The translations under genes and the position numbers were made by a program. Positions 7,458 to 17,617 of a stretch of DNA of 41,298 nt are shown here, in pieces. Origin of the DNA: Oscillospiraceae bacterium. GTDB lineage: Bacteria > Bacillota > Clostridia > Oscillospirales > CAG-272. The DNA is taken from positions 1-41,298 of the forward strand of contig SVQT01000014.1 in assembly GCA_015065215.1 (NCBI GenBank). The letters are read 5' to 3'. Position 1 is the stretch's first letter, and the number at the start of each line of letters is the position of its first letter. Under the pieces are notes generated by a model, which was not told where the DNA came from, did no database searches, and was given only the letters and a program-made list of their open reading frames with translations.

Positions 7458-9215
7458 TTACAGACCACGCTTGATATAGGTGGTGTGCAGGACCTCGTGA
7501 GCCTTGTGGCTGTTCGGCTCGCCAAGGAACTCCTTGTAGATCTTCTTCACATCAGAGCTATCCTGAGACTTGCGCAGATCCATATCAGCGTCTGCCTTAT
7601 AAAGAACGGCAGCGCGAACGGCACGCAGGTCGATGCTATTGCGAACAGAAGCGGGCTGATAGGGCTGACCGCCACCGTTGACACAACCGCCGGGACAAGC
7701 CATGATCTCGATGAACTGAACGTCCACCTCACCGGACTTGACCTTGTTGAGCAGCTCCTTGGCGTTCTTGGTACCGGAAGCGACAGCAACCTTGATCTCC
7801 AGATCGCCCAGCTTGTAAGCGGCGAATTTCACGCCTTCAACGCCACGAACCTCGTTGAACTCTACCTGCTCCAGCTTCTTGCCAAGGATCACCTCCGCGG
7901 CGTAGCGCAGAGCTGCCTCCATAACGCCGCCGGTAGCGCCAAAGATCACGCCAGCGCCGGAGCCGTTGGAGAAGGGCGCGTCAAACTTCTCGTCCTTCAG
8001 GGCCTTGAAGTTGATGCCTGCCTTCTGGATCATGCGACCCAGCTCACGGGTGGTGATCGCAATATCCACATCCGGAACGCCTGCGGCGAACTGATGAGGA
8101 CGGCCCACCTCGAATTTCTTAGCGGTACAAGGAATAGCGGAAACAAAGACGATGTCCTTGGGGTTCAGACCGTGCTTTTGCGCATAGTAGGTCTTCATCA
8201 AAGCGCCAAACATCTGCTGGGGAGACTTGCAAGTAGACAAATTCTCGGTCATTTCCGGGAAGTAGTGCTCGCAGTACTTGATCCAACCGGGCGAGCAGGA
8301 GGTGATCATGGGCAGGGCGCCGCCGTTATTCAGACGGCCGATCAGCTCGTTTGCTTCCTCCACAATGGTCAGGTCAGCGGTCACGTTCATATCAAACACG
8401 CCGTCAAAGCCAAGGCGACGGATGGCCGCAACCATCTTGCCCTCGCAATCGGTGCCGGGCTCATAGCCAAAGCACTCGCCGATCTGCGCGCGCACAGAGG
8501 GAGCGGCGCAGATATACACCTTCTTGGTGGGGTCTGCCAAAGCGGCAAAAACCTTATCCGCATCGTCTCTCTCGTGCAATGCGCCGGTGGGGCAAGCCAC
8601 GATGCACTGACCGCAGTTGATGCAGGAGGTGGTATTGAGCGGCACATCCATAGCGGTACCGATCACAGTATCAAAGCCACGGTTGTTGGCGCCAATGACG
8701 CCAATACCCTGCATATTGCGGCAGGCGGCTACGCAACGGCGGCACAAAATGCACTTGCTGGTGTCACGAATGATGGCGGACGAGGAATCGTCAATCGTGC
8801 ATTCGGTTTTGGCACCCTGGAAGTGATTTTCGTCAACACCGTACTCACGGCACAGGCGCTGCAACTCACAGGTGGTGGAGCGAACACAGGAGAGGCACTC
8901 CTTGTTGTGGTTGGAAACCAACAGCTCCAGGTTCGTCTTACGGGAAGCGGCGATCTTGGGAGAGTTGGTAACCACCTCCATGCCCTCGGTTACAGGATAC
9001 ACGCAGGAGGTGACCATACGGGCCGGCCCCAGGGTATCGCCACGCTTTTCCTGCACCTCAACCAGGCACAGACGGCAAGCGCCGATCTCGTTGATCTCCT
9101 TCAAATAACAAAGAGTAGGAATGTCGATACCCGCCTCTTTAGCGGCATCCAGAACGGTAGCGCCCTTGGGGGCAGTAACCGGAATACCATTAATTTTCAA
9201 ATTTACCATATCCAT
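7458..9215 (-). CDS. hydA: [FeFe]-hydrogenase catalytic subunit (HydA, NADH-linked trimeric type)
   Basis: A 585-residue protein that makes or consumes H2 in the cytoplasm. In order: an N-terminal [2Fe-2S] domain (about 1-78), a His-Cys3 [4Fe-4S] motif (HNKECLSC...CELQRLC), two ferredoxin-type [4Fe-4S] motifs (CILCRRCVAAC and CINCGQCIVACP), the H-cluster domain, and a small-subunit-like tail. H-cluster ligands are Cys307 (TSCSPGW), Cys363 (IPCTAKK), Cys507 and Cys511 (MACPGGC). The residue after Cys307 is Ser, where several monomeric enzymes have the proton-relay Cys. Start at ATG 9215 after AAAGGGG; ATG 9209 is possible. Last gene of hydC-hydB-hydA. In known complexes this trio couples H2 to NADH and ferredoxin (electron bifurcation/confurcation); that mode is inferred here. 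Confidence 0.96.
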   Translation of the reverse strand: MDMVNLKINGIPVTAPKGATVLDAAKEAGIDIPTLCYLKEINEIGACRLCLVEVQEKRGDTLGPARMVTSCVYPVTEGMEVVTNSPKIAASRKTNLELLVSNHNKECLSCVRSTTCELQRLCREYGVDENHFQGAKTECTIDDSSSAIIRDTSKCILCRRCVAACRNMQGIGVIGANNRGFDTVIGTAMDVPLNTTSCINCGQCIVACPTGALHERDDADKVFAALADPTKKVYICAAPSVRAQIGECFGYEPGTDCEGKMVAAIRRLGFDGVFDMNVTADLTIVEEANELIGRLNNGGALPMITSCSPGWIKYCEHYFPEMTENLSTCKSPQQMFGALMKTYYAQKHGLNPKDIVFVSAIPCTAKKFEVGRPHQFAAGVPDVDIAITTRELGRMIQKAGINFKALKDEKFDAPFSNGSGAGVIFGATGGVMEAALRYAAEVILGKKLEQVEFNEVRGVEGVKFAAYKLGDLEIKVAVASGTKNAKELLNKVKSGEVDVQFIEIMACPGGCVNGGGQPYQPASVRNSIDLRAVRAAVLYKADADMDLRKSQDSSDVKKIYKEFLGEPNSHKAHEVLHTTYIKRGL

Positions 9216-9236
9216 TTTTCTGGGTCCCCTTTCCTA

Positions 9237-11129
<1,893 letters not shown>

Positions 11130-11148
11130 AAATCTTTTCCTCCTTTTC

Positions 11149-11646
11149 TCAAGCCTTGTACTTGGCAAGGATGCCGGGAATGTCATGCTCGGTCAGACGG
11201 CCGTAAACCTCACCGTTGACCGTAAGCACGGGTGCCAAGCCGCAAGCACCGATGCAACGGGTAGCCTCCAGCGAGAACTTGCCGTCCGCAGAAGTGCTGC
11301 CATTGGTAATGCCCAGATCATGCTCGATCGCCTCGATCAGCTCGCCCGCGCCCTTTACGTAGCAAGCGGTGCCAAGGCAAACCGCGATAGCAACCTCGCC
11401 ATCGGGGTTGAGCTTGAACTGCGCATAGAAAGAAATAATGCCATAGATCTCTTCCTGCGAAACGCCGGTTTCGCGGGCGATGATTTTCTGCACCTCAACG
11501 GGAAGGTAGCCGTAGATCTCCTGGGCTTCTTGCAGAATGGGCATCATCTTACCCATGACTCCGTCATATTTTTTGATGACGGCAAGCAGTTTTTCTTCCT
11601 GCTCCTTGGTTCCTTGAAATTGCACTGTAGTCAATTTCTTTTTCAT
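11149..11646 (-). CDS. hydC: NuoE-like [2Fe-2S] subunit of the hydrogenase (HydC)
   Basis: A 165-residue thioredoxin-like [2Fe-2S] protein with the family motif IYGYLPVEVQKIIA, then cysteines in CLGTACYVKGA and CIGACGLAPV as cluster ligands. It passes electrons between the flavin of HydB and the hydrogenase. GGAGGT lies 8 nt before the ATG. First gene of the operon behind its own promoter at 11719-11747. Confidence 0.95.
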   Translation of the reverse strand: MKKKLTTVQFQGTKEQEEKLLAVIKKYDGVMGKMMPILQEAQEIYGYLPVEVQKIIARETGVSQEEIYGIISFYAQFKLNPDGEVAIAVCLGTACYVKGAGELIEAIEHDLGITNGSTSADGKFSLEATRCIGACGLAPVLTVNGEVYGRLTEHDIPGILAKYKA

Positions 11647-11718
11647 CCTGTTGTACCTCCAACAAAAAGAAATTTGGTTCGTTACTTGCGGTCATTGAAA
11701 GAACCCGCATTGCTTCTT

Positions 11719-11747
11719 ATTATAACATTATTTTGGGCACTTGTCTA
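11719..11747 (-). promoter_or_regulatory. Promoter of the hydCBA operon
   Basis: Minus-strand TAGACA (11742-11747) and TATAAT (11719-11724), spacer 17 bp; the leader is about 65 nt. The region upstream is extremely A+T-rich. I looked for the palindromic Rex site (TTGTTAA...TTAACAA), expected for a redox-controlled operon, and did not find a good match. Confidence 0.78.
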
Positions 11748-11850
11748 TAGGTTTTTTGCTAAAAAAATCGATTTTGACAAAAAAATATCAATATTTTTAA
11801 ATTTTTTGCTGCCAATACTACCTTTTTCGCTCTTTTTTGACAAAAAAACA

Positions 11851-11879
11851 GCCGGGATGGCAACAAGCACCATCCCGGC
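11851..11879 (-). terminator. Leftward terminator downstream of the 11.9-12.4 kb stretch
   Basis: A perfect 10-bp stem (11851-11860 and 11870-11879) with a 9-nt loop, followed on the minus strand by TGTTTTTTTG. It ends transcription coming from the right (the GH-like gene, or something between). Confidence 0.82.
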
Positions 11880-12441
11880 CGATGTATAAAAATACAAATC
11901 AAAGCATGCGGCACTCACCATTCGGCAGGATCGGCTCCGGTAACTCTTCGCAGTCAAAACGGTTGCCCTTATCACCAATTTCCTCACGACGGCGGCATTG
12001 ATCGCACGCTTTCTGATCCGGGCGAAGGTGTTGTCGCAAATCTCTACCCCGCCGTGAATGTTCTGCTTTCTTGCGATGGAAGCACCGTCTGCATCCAACC
12101 TCGAAATCGGATTTTTTCACATCAAAAACAGCTGTGCTTCCATAAATCCGGGTCCACAGTCTCGCCCTTTTGAAACAGGTAAGACGTTGCTGTTCCTTAC
12201 AGGAAGGATAAGATCCCCCCGTCTTCAACGCAGTTACACACTTGGCGACCAGACCGACAGCAATAAAAAGATTTCCCAACAGCTATTTCAGTGGCGAAAG
12301 GAGCAAAAAGCTAATTTTCCTCGCTGATATACCAACTCACCGTTCTACACCTGATACGCTTTCTGTCGGCATCCACCTCAACCCAAAGCCATTTCCGCAA
12401 AATCGGATATTTCCATCTTTTGAGCAGCACCCCCCGTAATG
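11880..12441. other. 560-bp stretch with no assignable gene; possible small Cys-rich ORF or decayed gene
   Basis: No frame on either strand gives a protein I recognise. On the minus strand one frame is open from 12279 to a TGA at 11899. Its last part reads CRRC, CDQC, FDC and GEC, like a small zinc-binding protein, and a terminator follows 20 bp later; it is also very Arg-rich, as noise in G+C-rich DNA can be. A second short minus-strand frame (about 12453 to 12308, from GTG) encodes roughly 45 residues ending SWYISEEN. Broken frames of this kind could be remnants of a decayed gene, or the region could be an untranslated RNA. No clear ribosome site supports either start. Confidence 0.3.
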
Positions 12442-13758
12442 TCACTTCTCCAGATAATACTCCACGGTAAAAGGCTCTTCGGCGGCATCCTGCATGCGGT
12501 ACAGCTTCAAGTCACCCGGCTCCAGATAGACGTGCAAGGATTTTTCCGCCTCGCAGATCATGCGCTGCTCGCCGTCCTCTTTGCTGACCTCGTAAACGTG
12601 GGAATGCCTTTTCAGCGTCAGCGTCAGCATAGTCGTCTGCTCATAATCGCGGTTGAGCACCATGAGATAGCGATTGCCGTAAGGATCGGTATGCTCGGAG
12701 ATCGAGGTGCGGGGCACCAATCCGCTTGCCACCAGCTCGCTTTCCTCAAGGGACGTGCGAATCCCCTCCATCGAGGGGTGATCGGGCAGCAGCATGTCGT
12801 CGTGGATTACGCGATCACACGTCAGTGCCATGAGGGTATTGCCAAGAGCCAACAGCTCCTCGTTGAGGCGCTTTTGCTCGTCAAAGAACACGCCGCGGCC
12901 GCCCGTCGCGGGGTCGACAAAGCCGTTAAACTCGGTGTAGCATTCCAAGCCCTTCACGCCGTAAAGCACGCCGGCATGTGCCATGGCGCGCGCCATATTG
13001 AAATGGAAGGTATAGTAGACCAAATGCCACGGAAAGCGCTGTGCCTGATAAGCAAACCACATCGGTATCCCACGCTTCCCTGCCGCGCGTCGCACGATCT
13101 CCAGGTCGCTCCACATTGTAGAATTATCAAGCTGGAGCGCGGGGTCGTATTCCTTTTTGCCGATGGGATAGTAGTCAAAGGACATCTGGGCAGGATCCAT
13201 CGTATCCAGAAAGCGATCAATATAAGGGGCGTAGGCCTTGTCCTCCCAGCGGCACAGCTTATGGTAGTCGGGATTGGCCACGGTATAGGGCAGCACGTCG
13301 GGACGCACCTGCTCGCAATAGTCGATCATGCGTCGGGTCTCCTCTAAATGCTCCTGTACGATGGGCTCGTCCCACATACAATAACCCTTGATGCACTTCC
13401 ATTGCTTGGTATCCTCGATGGCGCCCTTGTAATCGTTGGTCTCACAGAACACGTTCTTGTGCCCCATACCGCCAAAGCGGTGCAGATCCTGAAACAGCAC
13501 ATTGCCGCCAAGACGCTCGGCGGTGCGCACGATGTCCATGGCCAGCTCGGGATAAGCCCAAAGGCAACCGATGATATTAAAGCCCGCGTCCATGCAGGTC
13601 TTGACAGCACGGCGGGTCTTTCGGCGCGTCAAATCAGACTGCCCCTCCCACACACTGCTCATAGGGCCCGCGCTGGCGATGGTGAGTATGTAGTTATCCT
13701 GCCTCCATACGCGGCGGGGGTTGCCAACGGGGCGGCGGGCGAGTAATTTGTGTTGCAT
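12442..13758 (-). CDS. Putative glycoside hydrolase, TIM-barrel type
   Basis: A 438-residue protein with no signal peptide. The N-terminal two thirds read as a (beta/alpha)8 barrel like GH42/GH-A-type enzymes: DAGFNIIGCLWAYPE, FQDLHRFGGMGHK, KGYCMWDEPIVQE (a candidate acid/base Glu at the end of a strand) and GVKGLECYTEFNG (a candidate nucleophile region). The C-terminal ~110 residues look like an all-beta domain (RYLMVLNRDYEQTTMLTLTL). No precise family can be assigned by eye. The ATG at 13758 follows GGAGG by 7 nt; a TTG 15 bp upstream would start in the ribosome site. Monocistronic, with its own promoter at 13817-13845. Confidence 0.7.
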   Translation of the reverse strand: MQHKLLARRPVGNPRRVWRQDNYILTIASAGPMSSVWEGQSDLTRRKTRRAVKTCMDAGFNIIGCLWAYPELAMDIVRTAERLGGNVLFQDLHRFGGMGHKNVFCETNDYKGAIEDTKQWKCIKGYCMWDEPIVQEHLEETRRMIDYCEQVRPDVLPYTVANPDYHKLCRWEDKAYAPYIDRFLDTMDPAQMSFDYYPIGKKEYDPALQLDNSTMWSDLEIVRRAAGKRGIPMWFAYQAQRFPWHLVYYTFHFNMARAMAHAGVLYGVKGLECYTEFNGFVDPATGGRGVFFDEQKRLNEELLALGNTLMALTCDRVIHDDMLLPDHPSMEGIRTSLEESELVASGLVPRTSISEHTDPYGNRYLMVLNRDYEQTTMLTLTLKRHSHVYEVSKEDGEQRMICEAEKSLHVYLEPGDLKLYRMQDAAEEPFTVEYYLEK

Positions 13759-13816
13759 GATACAGTCCTCCAAAACAAATTTTCACACGCTATGTGTCAT
13801 CTTTGATTTCAACATC

Positions 13817-13845
13817 ATTCTACCACGCCAAAAAGCGTTTTGCAA
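13817..13845 (-). promoter_or_regulatory. Promoter of the GH-like gene
   Basis: Minus-strand TTGCAA (13840-13845) and TAGAAT (13817-13822), spacer 17 bp. The spacer contains a short inverted repeat (CGCC...AAAAA...GGCG-like) that could be an operator, but it is short. Confidence 0.65.
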
Positions 13846-14014
13846 TACGTATTTTTTGATTTTTCAAGTGCGCTTGATCTTTTCGCCTTACATGGCGTTC
13901 GGCTCAATCCAGCATGCCGATAGTCTCTCGCATGGTCATGTGTCTGCGTTTTGTCCCAGTTCCTCCTCGAACCCATTTTAATACATTTTCCTTGCGGATT
14001 TATTATATCCTCTC
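13846..14014. other. Intergenic stretch between divergent promoters
   Basis: This part of the 327-bp gap (13759-14085) holds no convincing gene. A 52-codon minus-strand frame from about 13980 has no ribosome site and no recognisable sequence. Confidence 0.4.
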
Positions 14015-14015
14015 G

Positions 14016-14024
14016 TGCTATAAT
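14016..14024 (+). promoter_or_regulatory. Extended -10 promoter of the SipW locus
   Basis: TGCTATAAT is an extended -10 (TGn before TATAAT at 14019-14024), 62 bp before the ATG at 14086. The -35 area is weak: the best TTG (13992) is too far away. That is compatible with control by an activator. Confidence 0.6.
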
Positions 14025-14085
14025 TTAGATAGCATCGAAAATAAAGTCGCAAATTGATGCAAAACACACAAAAGGAGAAAACGCT

Positions 14086-14721
14086 ATGAAAACAAAGAGA
14101 ATTGCCATCATTTCCTTCCTGCTTTGTGCATGTATGATCATCGGTCTTGGTTATGCTGCCATTTCCAAGGAGCTGTCTGTTGGCGGTACCCTGCACGCGG
14201 GAGCCAGAAGCGACCTCGAGGTATGGTTTGTTGGTGCTGAGATAGACACCGATACCACAAATAACAACTGCACGGTTGCCACCCTTTCCGGCGGCACCGG
14301 CGTGACCAAGGCACTGACCGTTAACATGGAGACCACTTCCATGCAGAACGTCGGTGACAAAGCCGTTGCAAAGTTTAAGATCCAGAACCAGGAAACTGTT
14401 GCCAACGCCGTACACGCAAAGGTTTACAACCCTGATTTCATTATCAACGGCTCGAACAGCAGCTTCACCAACCCCAGCGACTTCTACGACGTCACCTGGA
14501 GCTTCGTGGAGGATACTGTCGGCAACACTGCGCTGGGCGACGCCGACCACGAGGTAACGCTTGCTACCGACAGCAAGACGGTTGAAGACCTCCCCCCGCA
14601 GCACTCGGTTTACCTGATCGTTACCGTGACGCTGAAAAAATCCGTCATCGACAGCACCGTCAGCCACGCGGCAAACTTCACCATCACCTTCACCGCAGAG
14701 GCGATTGAGGCCGACCACTAA
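14086..14721 (+). CDS. TasA/camelysin-like surface protein with SipW-type signal peptide
   Basis: A 211-residue exported protein. The N-terminus (KTKRIAIISFLLCACMIIG, then LGYAAISKELSVGG) is the SipW-dependent signal type: hydrophobic core, Ala/Tyr-Ala cleavage area, and a mature end that starts a beta strand. The remainder is Thr/Val/Asn-rich with alternating hydrophobic residues, as in TasA and camelysin, which form biofilm fibres or surface coats in Bacillus. AAAGGAG lies 8 nt before the ATG. It is the first gene of the locus, followed by its likely processing enzyme after 53 bp. Whether it assembles into fibres is inference; the family link rests on the signal peptide, beta-rich composition and gene order. 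Confidence 0.8.
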   Translation: MKTKRIAIISFLLCACMIIGLGYAAISKELSVGGTLHAGARSDLEVWFVGAEIDTDTTNNNCTVATLSGGTGVTKALTVNMETTSMQNVGDKAVAKFKIQNQETVANAVHAKVYNPDFIINGSNSSFTNPSDFYDVTWSFVEDTVGNTALGDADHEVTLATDSKTVEDLPPQHSVYLIVTVTLKKSVIDSTVSHAANFTITFTAEAIEADH

Positions 14722-14774
14722 TTCGGTTCCGAAAGCACCTATCACATTAAGTCAAAAGGAAGGGAGGTCCTGTC

Positions 14775-15908
14775 GTGACACGCGATAAGAAGGTTTTATA
14801 TACACTTGCCGCGGCTACCACGACAGGACTTCTCGCCACTGTACTGTTCAACCGCGGTAGCTGCATACCGATAGCAGCCGTCTTTCTGACGGTGACTGCC
14901 GTTGCCGTTTGTCTGTTGGTAAAAAAGCGCCGTGCGCCATCCCTCAACCACAAAACGGTTTTACTGCTTGCGGTGGTGTTTGGCTTACTTTATTTTACAG
15001 TCTATTATCTGTCGGGGCTCCGCTTCGGCTTTGTAAAGCCAACGGTTCCGTTCAATCTCCAAACCCTGATACGCAGGATTCTTCCCGCCGCAGCCATTGT
15101 CGTGGCATCGGAGCTCATCAGGCGCGTACTGCTCTCGCAGGAAAGGCGTGTGGCAGCCACTCTCGCCTTTGTGATCGGACTTTTGAGTGAGCTGGCGCTC
15201 GCAGGGGGCCTTTGGGGCATTACCTACTTCAACGCGCTCATGGACATGCTGGGGCTGACACTCTTCCCTGCCATATCCGCCGGTCTGCTTTGTCAATTTA
15301 TATCGGCACGGCACGGTGCGCTCCCCTGCGTTGTCTACCGTCTGCTGATCGCGCTTGTTCCCTTTTTTATCCCTGTCACCCCTAATCTACCCGATGCGCT
15401 TAAGGCCTTCGTTACCCTCCTGCACCCGCTCCTGCTTCTCTTCTTTCTCCGGGTGCTGTTTGAAAAGCGAGTGCGGCGCGCCACTGCGTCTCCCCACGCC
15501 AAGCGCCTGGGCCTCGTTTCGGTTATCGCGGGGCTTGTGCTTGCCACAGGACTGATGGCGCTGGTGTCCTGCCAGTTCCGCTATGGTACCATCGTCATCG
15601 CCACCGGCAGTATGACGGGGGACCTGAACGTAGGAGATACCATCATTTACGAGCGCTACAAGGGACAAAGCATTCAAGAGGGGGACATCGTCGTTTTTCA
15701 GCGCGATCGCTCCCTTATTGTTCACCGTGTTGTGGAAATTACGCATATCAACGGCCAAACTCGCTATTTTACCAAGGGTGACGCCAACGAAAACCGCGAC
15801 GTCGGATTTATTGTGAGCAATGACATCGTGGGAATTACCGATTTTAAGATCTCCTATATCGGGTATCCTTCCCTTTGGATGCACCGGATATTTGAGCTCG
15901 GATCGTGA
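14775..15908 (+). CDS. sipW: SipW-type signal peptidase I with large N-terminal membrane extension
   Basis: A 377-residue protein. The C-terminal ~130 residues are an ER-type (S26B) signal peptidase: one membrane segment (about 244-264), then TGSM with catalytic Ser279, VHRVV with His317 in place of the bacterial lysine, and TKGDAN (Asp336). These are the marks of Bacillus SipW, which processes TasA-like proteins. Classic SipW is about 190 residues; here roughly 240 extra N-terminal residues contain about eight predicted hydrophobic segments of unknown role. The start is GTG at 14775, with GGGAGGT 8 nt upstream. It sits between its two probable substrates and overlaps the start region of the next gene. 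Confidence 0.9.
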   Translation: MTRDKKVLYTLAAATTTGLLATVLFNRGSCIPIAAVFLTVTAVAVCLLVKKRRAPSLNHKTVLLLAVVFGLLYFTVYYLSGLRFGFVKPTVPFNLQTLIRRILPAAAIVVASELIRRVLLSQERRVAATLAFVIGLLSELALAGGLWGITYFNALMDMLGLTLFPAISAGLLCQFISARHGALPCVVYRLLIALVPFFIPVTPNLPDALKAFVTLLHPLLLLFFLRVLFEKRVRRATASPHAKRLGLVSVIAGLVLATGLMALVSCQFRYGTIVIATGSMTGDLNVGDTIIYERYKGQSIQEGDIVVFQRDRSLIVHRVVEITHINGQTRYFTKGDANENRDVGFIVSNDIVGITDFKISYIGYPSLWMHRIFELGS

Positions 15909-15916
15909 GGCAAATC

Positions 15917-17581
15917 ATGTCAGAAAAAGAAAAGAAACGGAGAGCCAGATACCGCAAACGGCGGCGCTTTGCGCTCACCTTGCTGGCCGCACTGCTTGCA
16001 TTGGTGACGCTTGTGACCGTCAGCTTTGCCGTTGCGCTACACCGATTGAATAAAACACTTTACATCGACTATACCGAAGAAGGCAAGGTAGACTATACGG
16101 TCGCCCTGAAGGAAAACGACTTCTACGGTGCCACCACGCTACCCGCAGGGCAATCTTACGTTGCCTCGCTGATTGACGGTGTGATCGCCAACTTCAGCTA
16201 TGTGCTGCAAACCGAGGCGGAGAATGTGAATTACGAATACTCCTATTGGCTGAATACGCAACTGATCATTACCGACAAAAGCACCGGTGCTGCCATCTAC
16301 ACCCCCACCTTCCCCATCCAGGAAAAACAGACTCTGACGCAAAACAGCACCAAGAAGTTAGTCATCGCGCAGAGTGTGGCACTTGACTACGCACATTATA
16401 ACGAGGTTGCCGAAAGCTTTATCCAGACCTACGGCCTGTCTAACACAGAAAGCCGCCTGGTTGCGCAGATGCATGTATCGGTTCTCAGCCTTTGTGAGGA
16501 GTTCCGTCAGAACGAGCAAAATGAATACGTCGTTACGCTGAGCATTCCGCTGACCGCAAAAACGGTCAACGTAGAGATCTCCTCAACCGTGCCGAACGCC
16601 GAAAGCAAGATCATTGCCTGTGAGAACGATTTTAACCGCGACCTGTTCATCGGGGTTATCACCGCCGGCGCGCTGACCGACGCGCTCTTGCTGCTGGCGC
16701 TGATTCTGGTGGCTCTGCTGGCCCGCAACAAGGATATTAGTTATTCCATCAAGCGCAAAAGACTGGTGTCCGCCTATCGCTCCTTCATCCAGCAGATCAA
16801 CAATCCATTTGCCACAAATGGCTATCAGGTGCTCTATGTGGGCTCCTTCCAGGAGATGCTGGAGATCCGTGACACCATCAACTCCCCCGTTTTGATGTAC
16901 GAAAACGAAGATAAGACCTGCACGCAGTTTATCATTCCCTCCAACATTCATCTTCTTTACATATACGAATTAAAGGTTGCCGATTACGACGAGATCTACG
17001 GCACCCCCGCTGCGGAAGAAGCTCCTGTTGCGGAAGAGGCACCCGCTGCGGAAGAAGCTCCTGTTGCGGAAGAAGCGCCTGTTTTAGAAGAAGCGCCTGC
17101 CGAGGAAAACGGCAACGCATTTGCCTACGGCCCCAAGTATGATTACAGTTTTGAGGCCCGTCTGGCCCTTGCTGACGATAATACCAGAGACTACTGGCGT
17201 GCGATCGTAACCTATGCACGCTCTTTTGGTGTCAAGGTTTCCCGCAGCTGGGGGCGTGAGCGCATTTATCTTGGCAGAAAGCTCTTTGCGATGATCACCT
17301 TCAAGGGCAAAAAACTTGCGCTTGCCTTTGCCAAGGACCCTGCAACCTCCAACAGCAAGTACCACGCGATTGATGTGTCGGCCGTAAAAAAATTCAATCG
17401 CACACCGTTGCTCATGCGGATTTCCTCTGCAAGAAAGGTAAAATTTGCCACCGAGATCTTAAATGAGCTCTTCACCGCCGCAGGTCTTACCGACAAAAAG
17501 GTAGAGGTGAAGGTTGCGGCCGCCAAACAACGCACCAAGGAAAAGCTTATAAGTGCGGGGCTCATTCGACTGAGAGGCTGA
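15917..17581 (+). CDS. DUF5305-like membrane protein with EEAP repeats
   Basis: A 554-residue protein. After a very basic start, a membrane segment (about 17-42) leads into an extracytoplasmic beta-rich domain resembling DUF5305, a family found next to signal peptidases of this kind. A second membrane segment lies at about 242-266. A cytoplasmic part follows with five to six EEAP(V/A) repeats (about 364-397) and a C-terminal ~120-residue domain (FEARLALADD ... AIVTYARSFGVKVSRSWGRERI) that I recognise only as a recurring unnamed module of clostridial proteins. The ATG at 15917 follows GTGAGG; a GTG at 15905 overlapping the sipW stop is an alternative. The gene order implies a role in anchoring, assembly or regulation of the exported proteins (inference). 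Confidence 0.7.
   Translation: MSEKEKKRRARYRKRRRFALTLLAALLALVTLVTVSFAVALHRLNKTLYIDYTEEGKVDYTVALKENDFYGATTLPAGQSYVASLIDGVIANFSYVLQTEAENVNYEYSYWLNTQLIITDKSTGAAIYTPTFPIQEKQTLTQNSTKKLVIAQSVALDYAHYNEVAESFIQTYGLSNTESRLVAQMHVSVLSLCEEFRQNEQNEYVVTLSIPLTAKTVNVEISSTVPNAESKIIACENDFNRDLFIGVITAGALTDALLLLALILVALLARNKDISYSIKRKRLVSAYRSFIQQINNPFATNGYQVLYVGSFQEMLEIRDTINSPVLMYENEDKTCTQFIIPSNIHLLYIYELKVADYDEIYGTPAAEEAPVAEEAPAAEEAPVAEEAPVLEEAPAEENGNAFAYGPKYDYSFEARLALADDNTRDYWRAIVTYARSFGVKVSRSWGRERIYLGRKLFAMITFKGKKLALAFAKDPATSNSKYHAIDVSAVKKFNRTPLLMRISSARKVKFATEILNELFTAAGLTDKKVEVKVAAAKQRTKEKLISAGLIRLRG
17009..17099 (+). repeat. Tandem 15-bp repeats encoding EEAP(V/A)
   Basis: About six imperfect 15-bp units, arranged as a 30-bp higher-order unit (GCTGCGGAAGAAGCTCCTGT and the following GCGGAAGA...), lie within the DUF5305-like gene. 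Such arrays change in copy number by slippage. Confidence 0.85.
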
Positions 17582-17617
17582 CAGTCCCCCGATCAAAAAG
17601 GAAAGGAGAATACAATT

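Noticed and set aside
11773-11850. Direct repeat TTTTGACAAAAAAA (near 11774 and 11836) upstream of hydC, considered as Rex or other operator sites
   Set aside because: It is not palindromic, one copy belongs to the terminator T-run, and the whole area is A/T homopolymer-like, so chance is likely.
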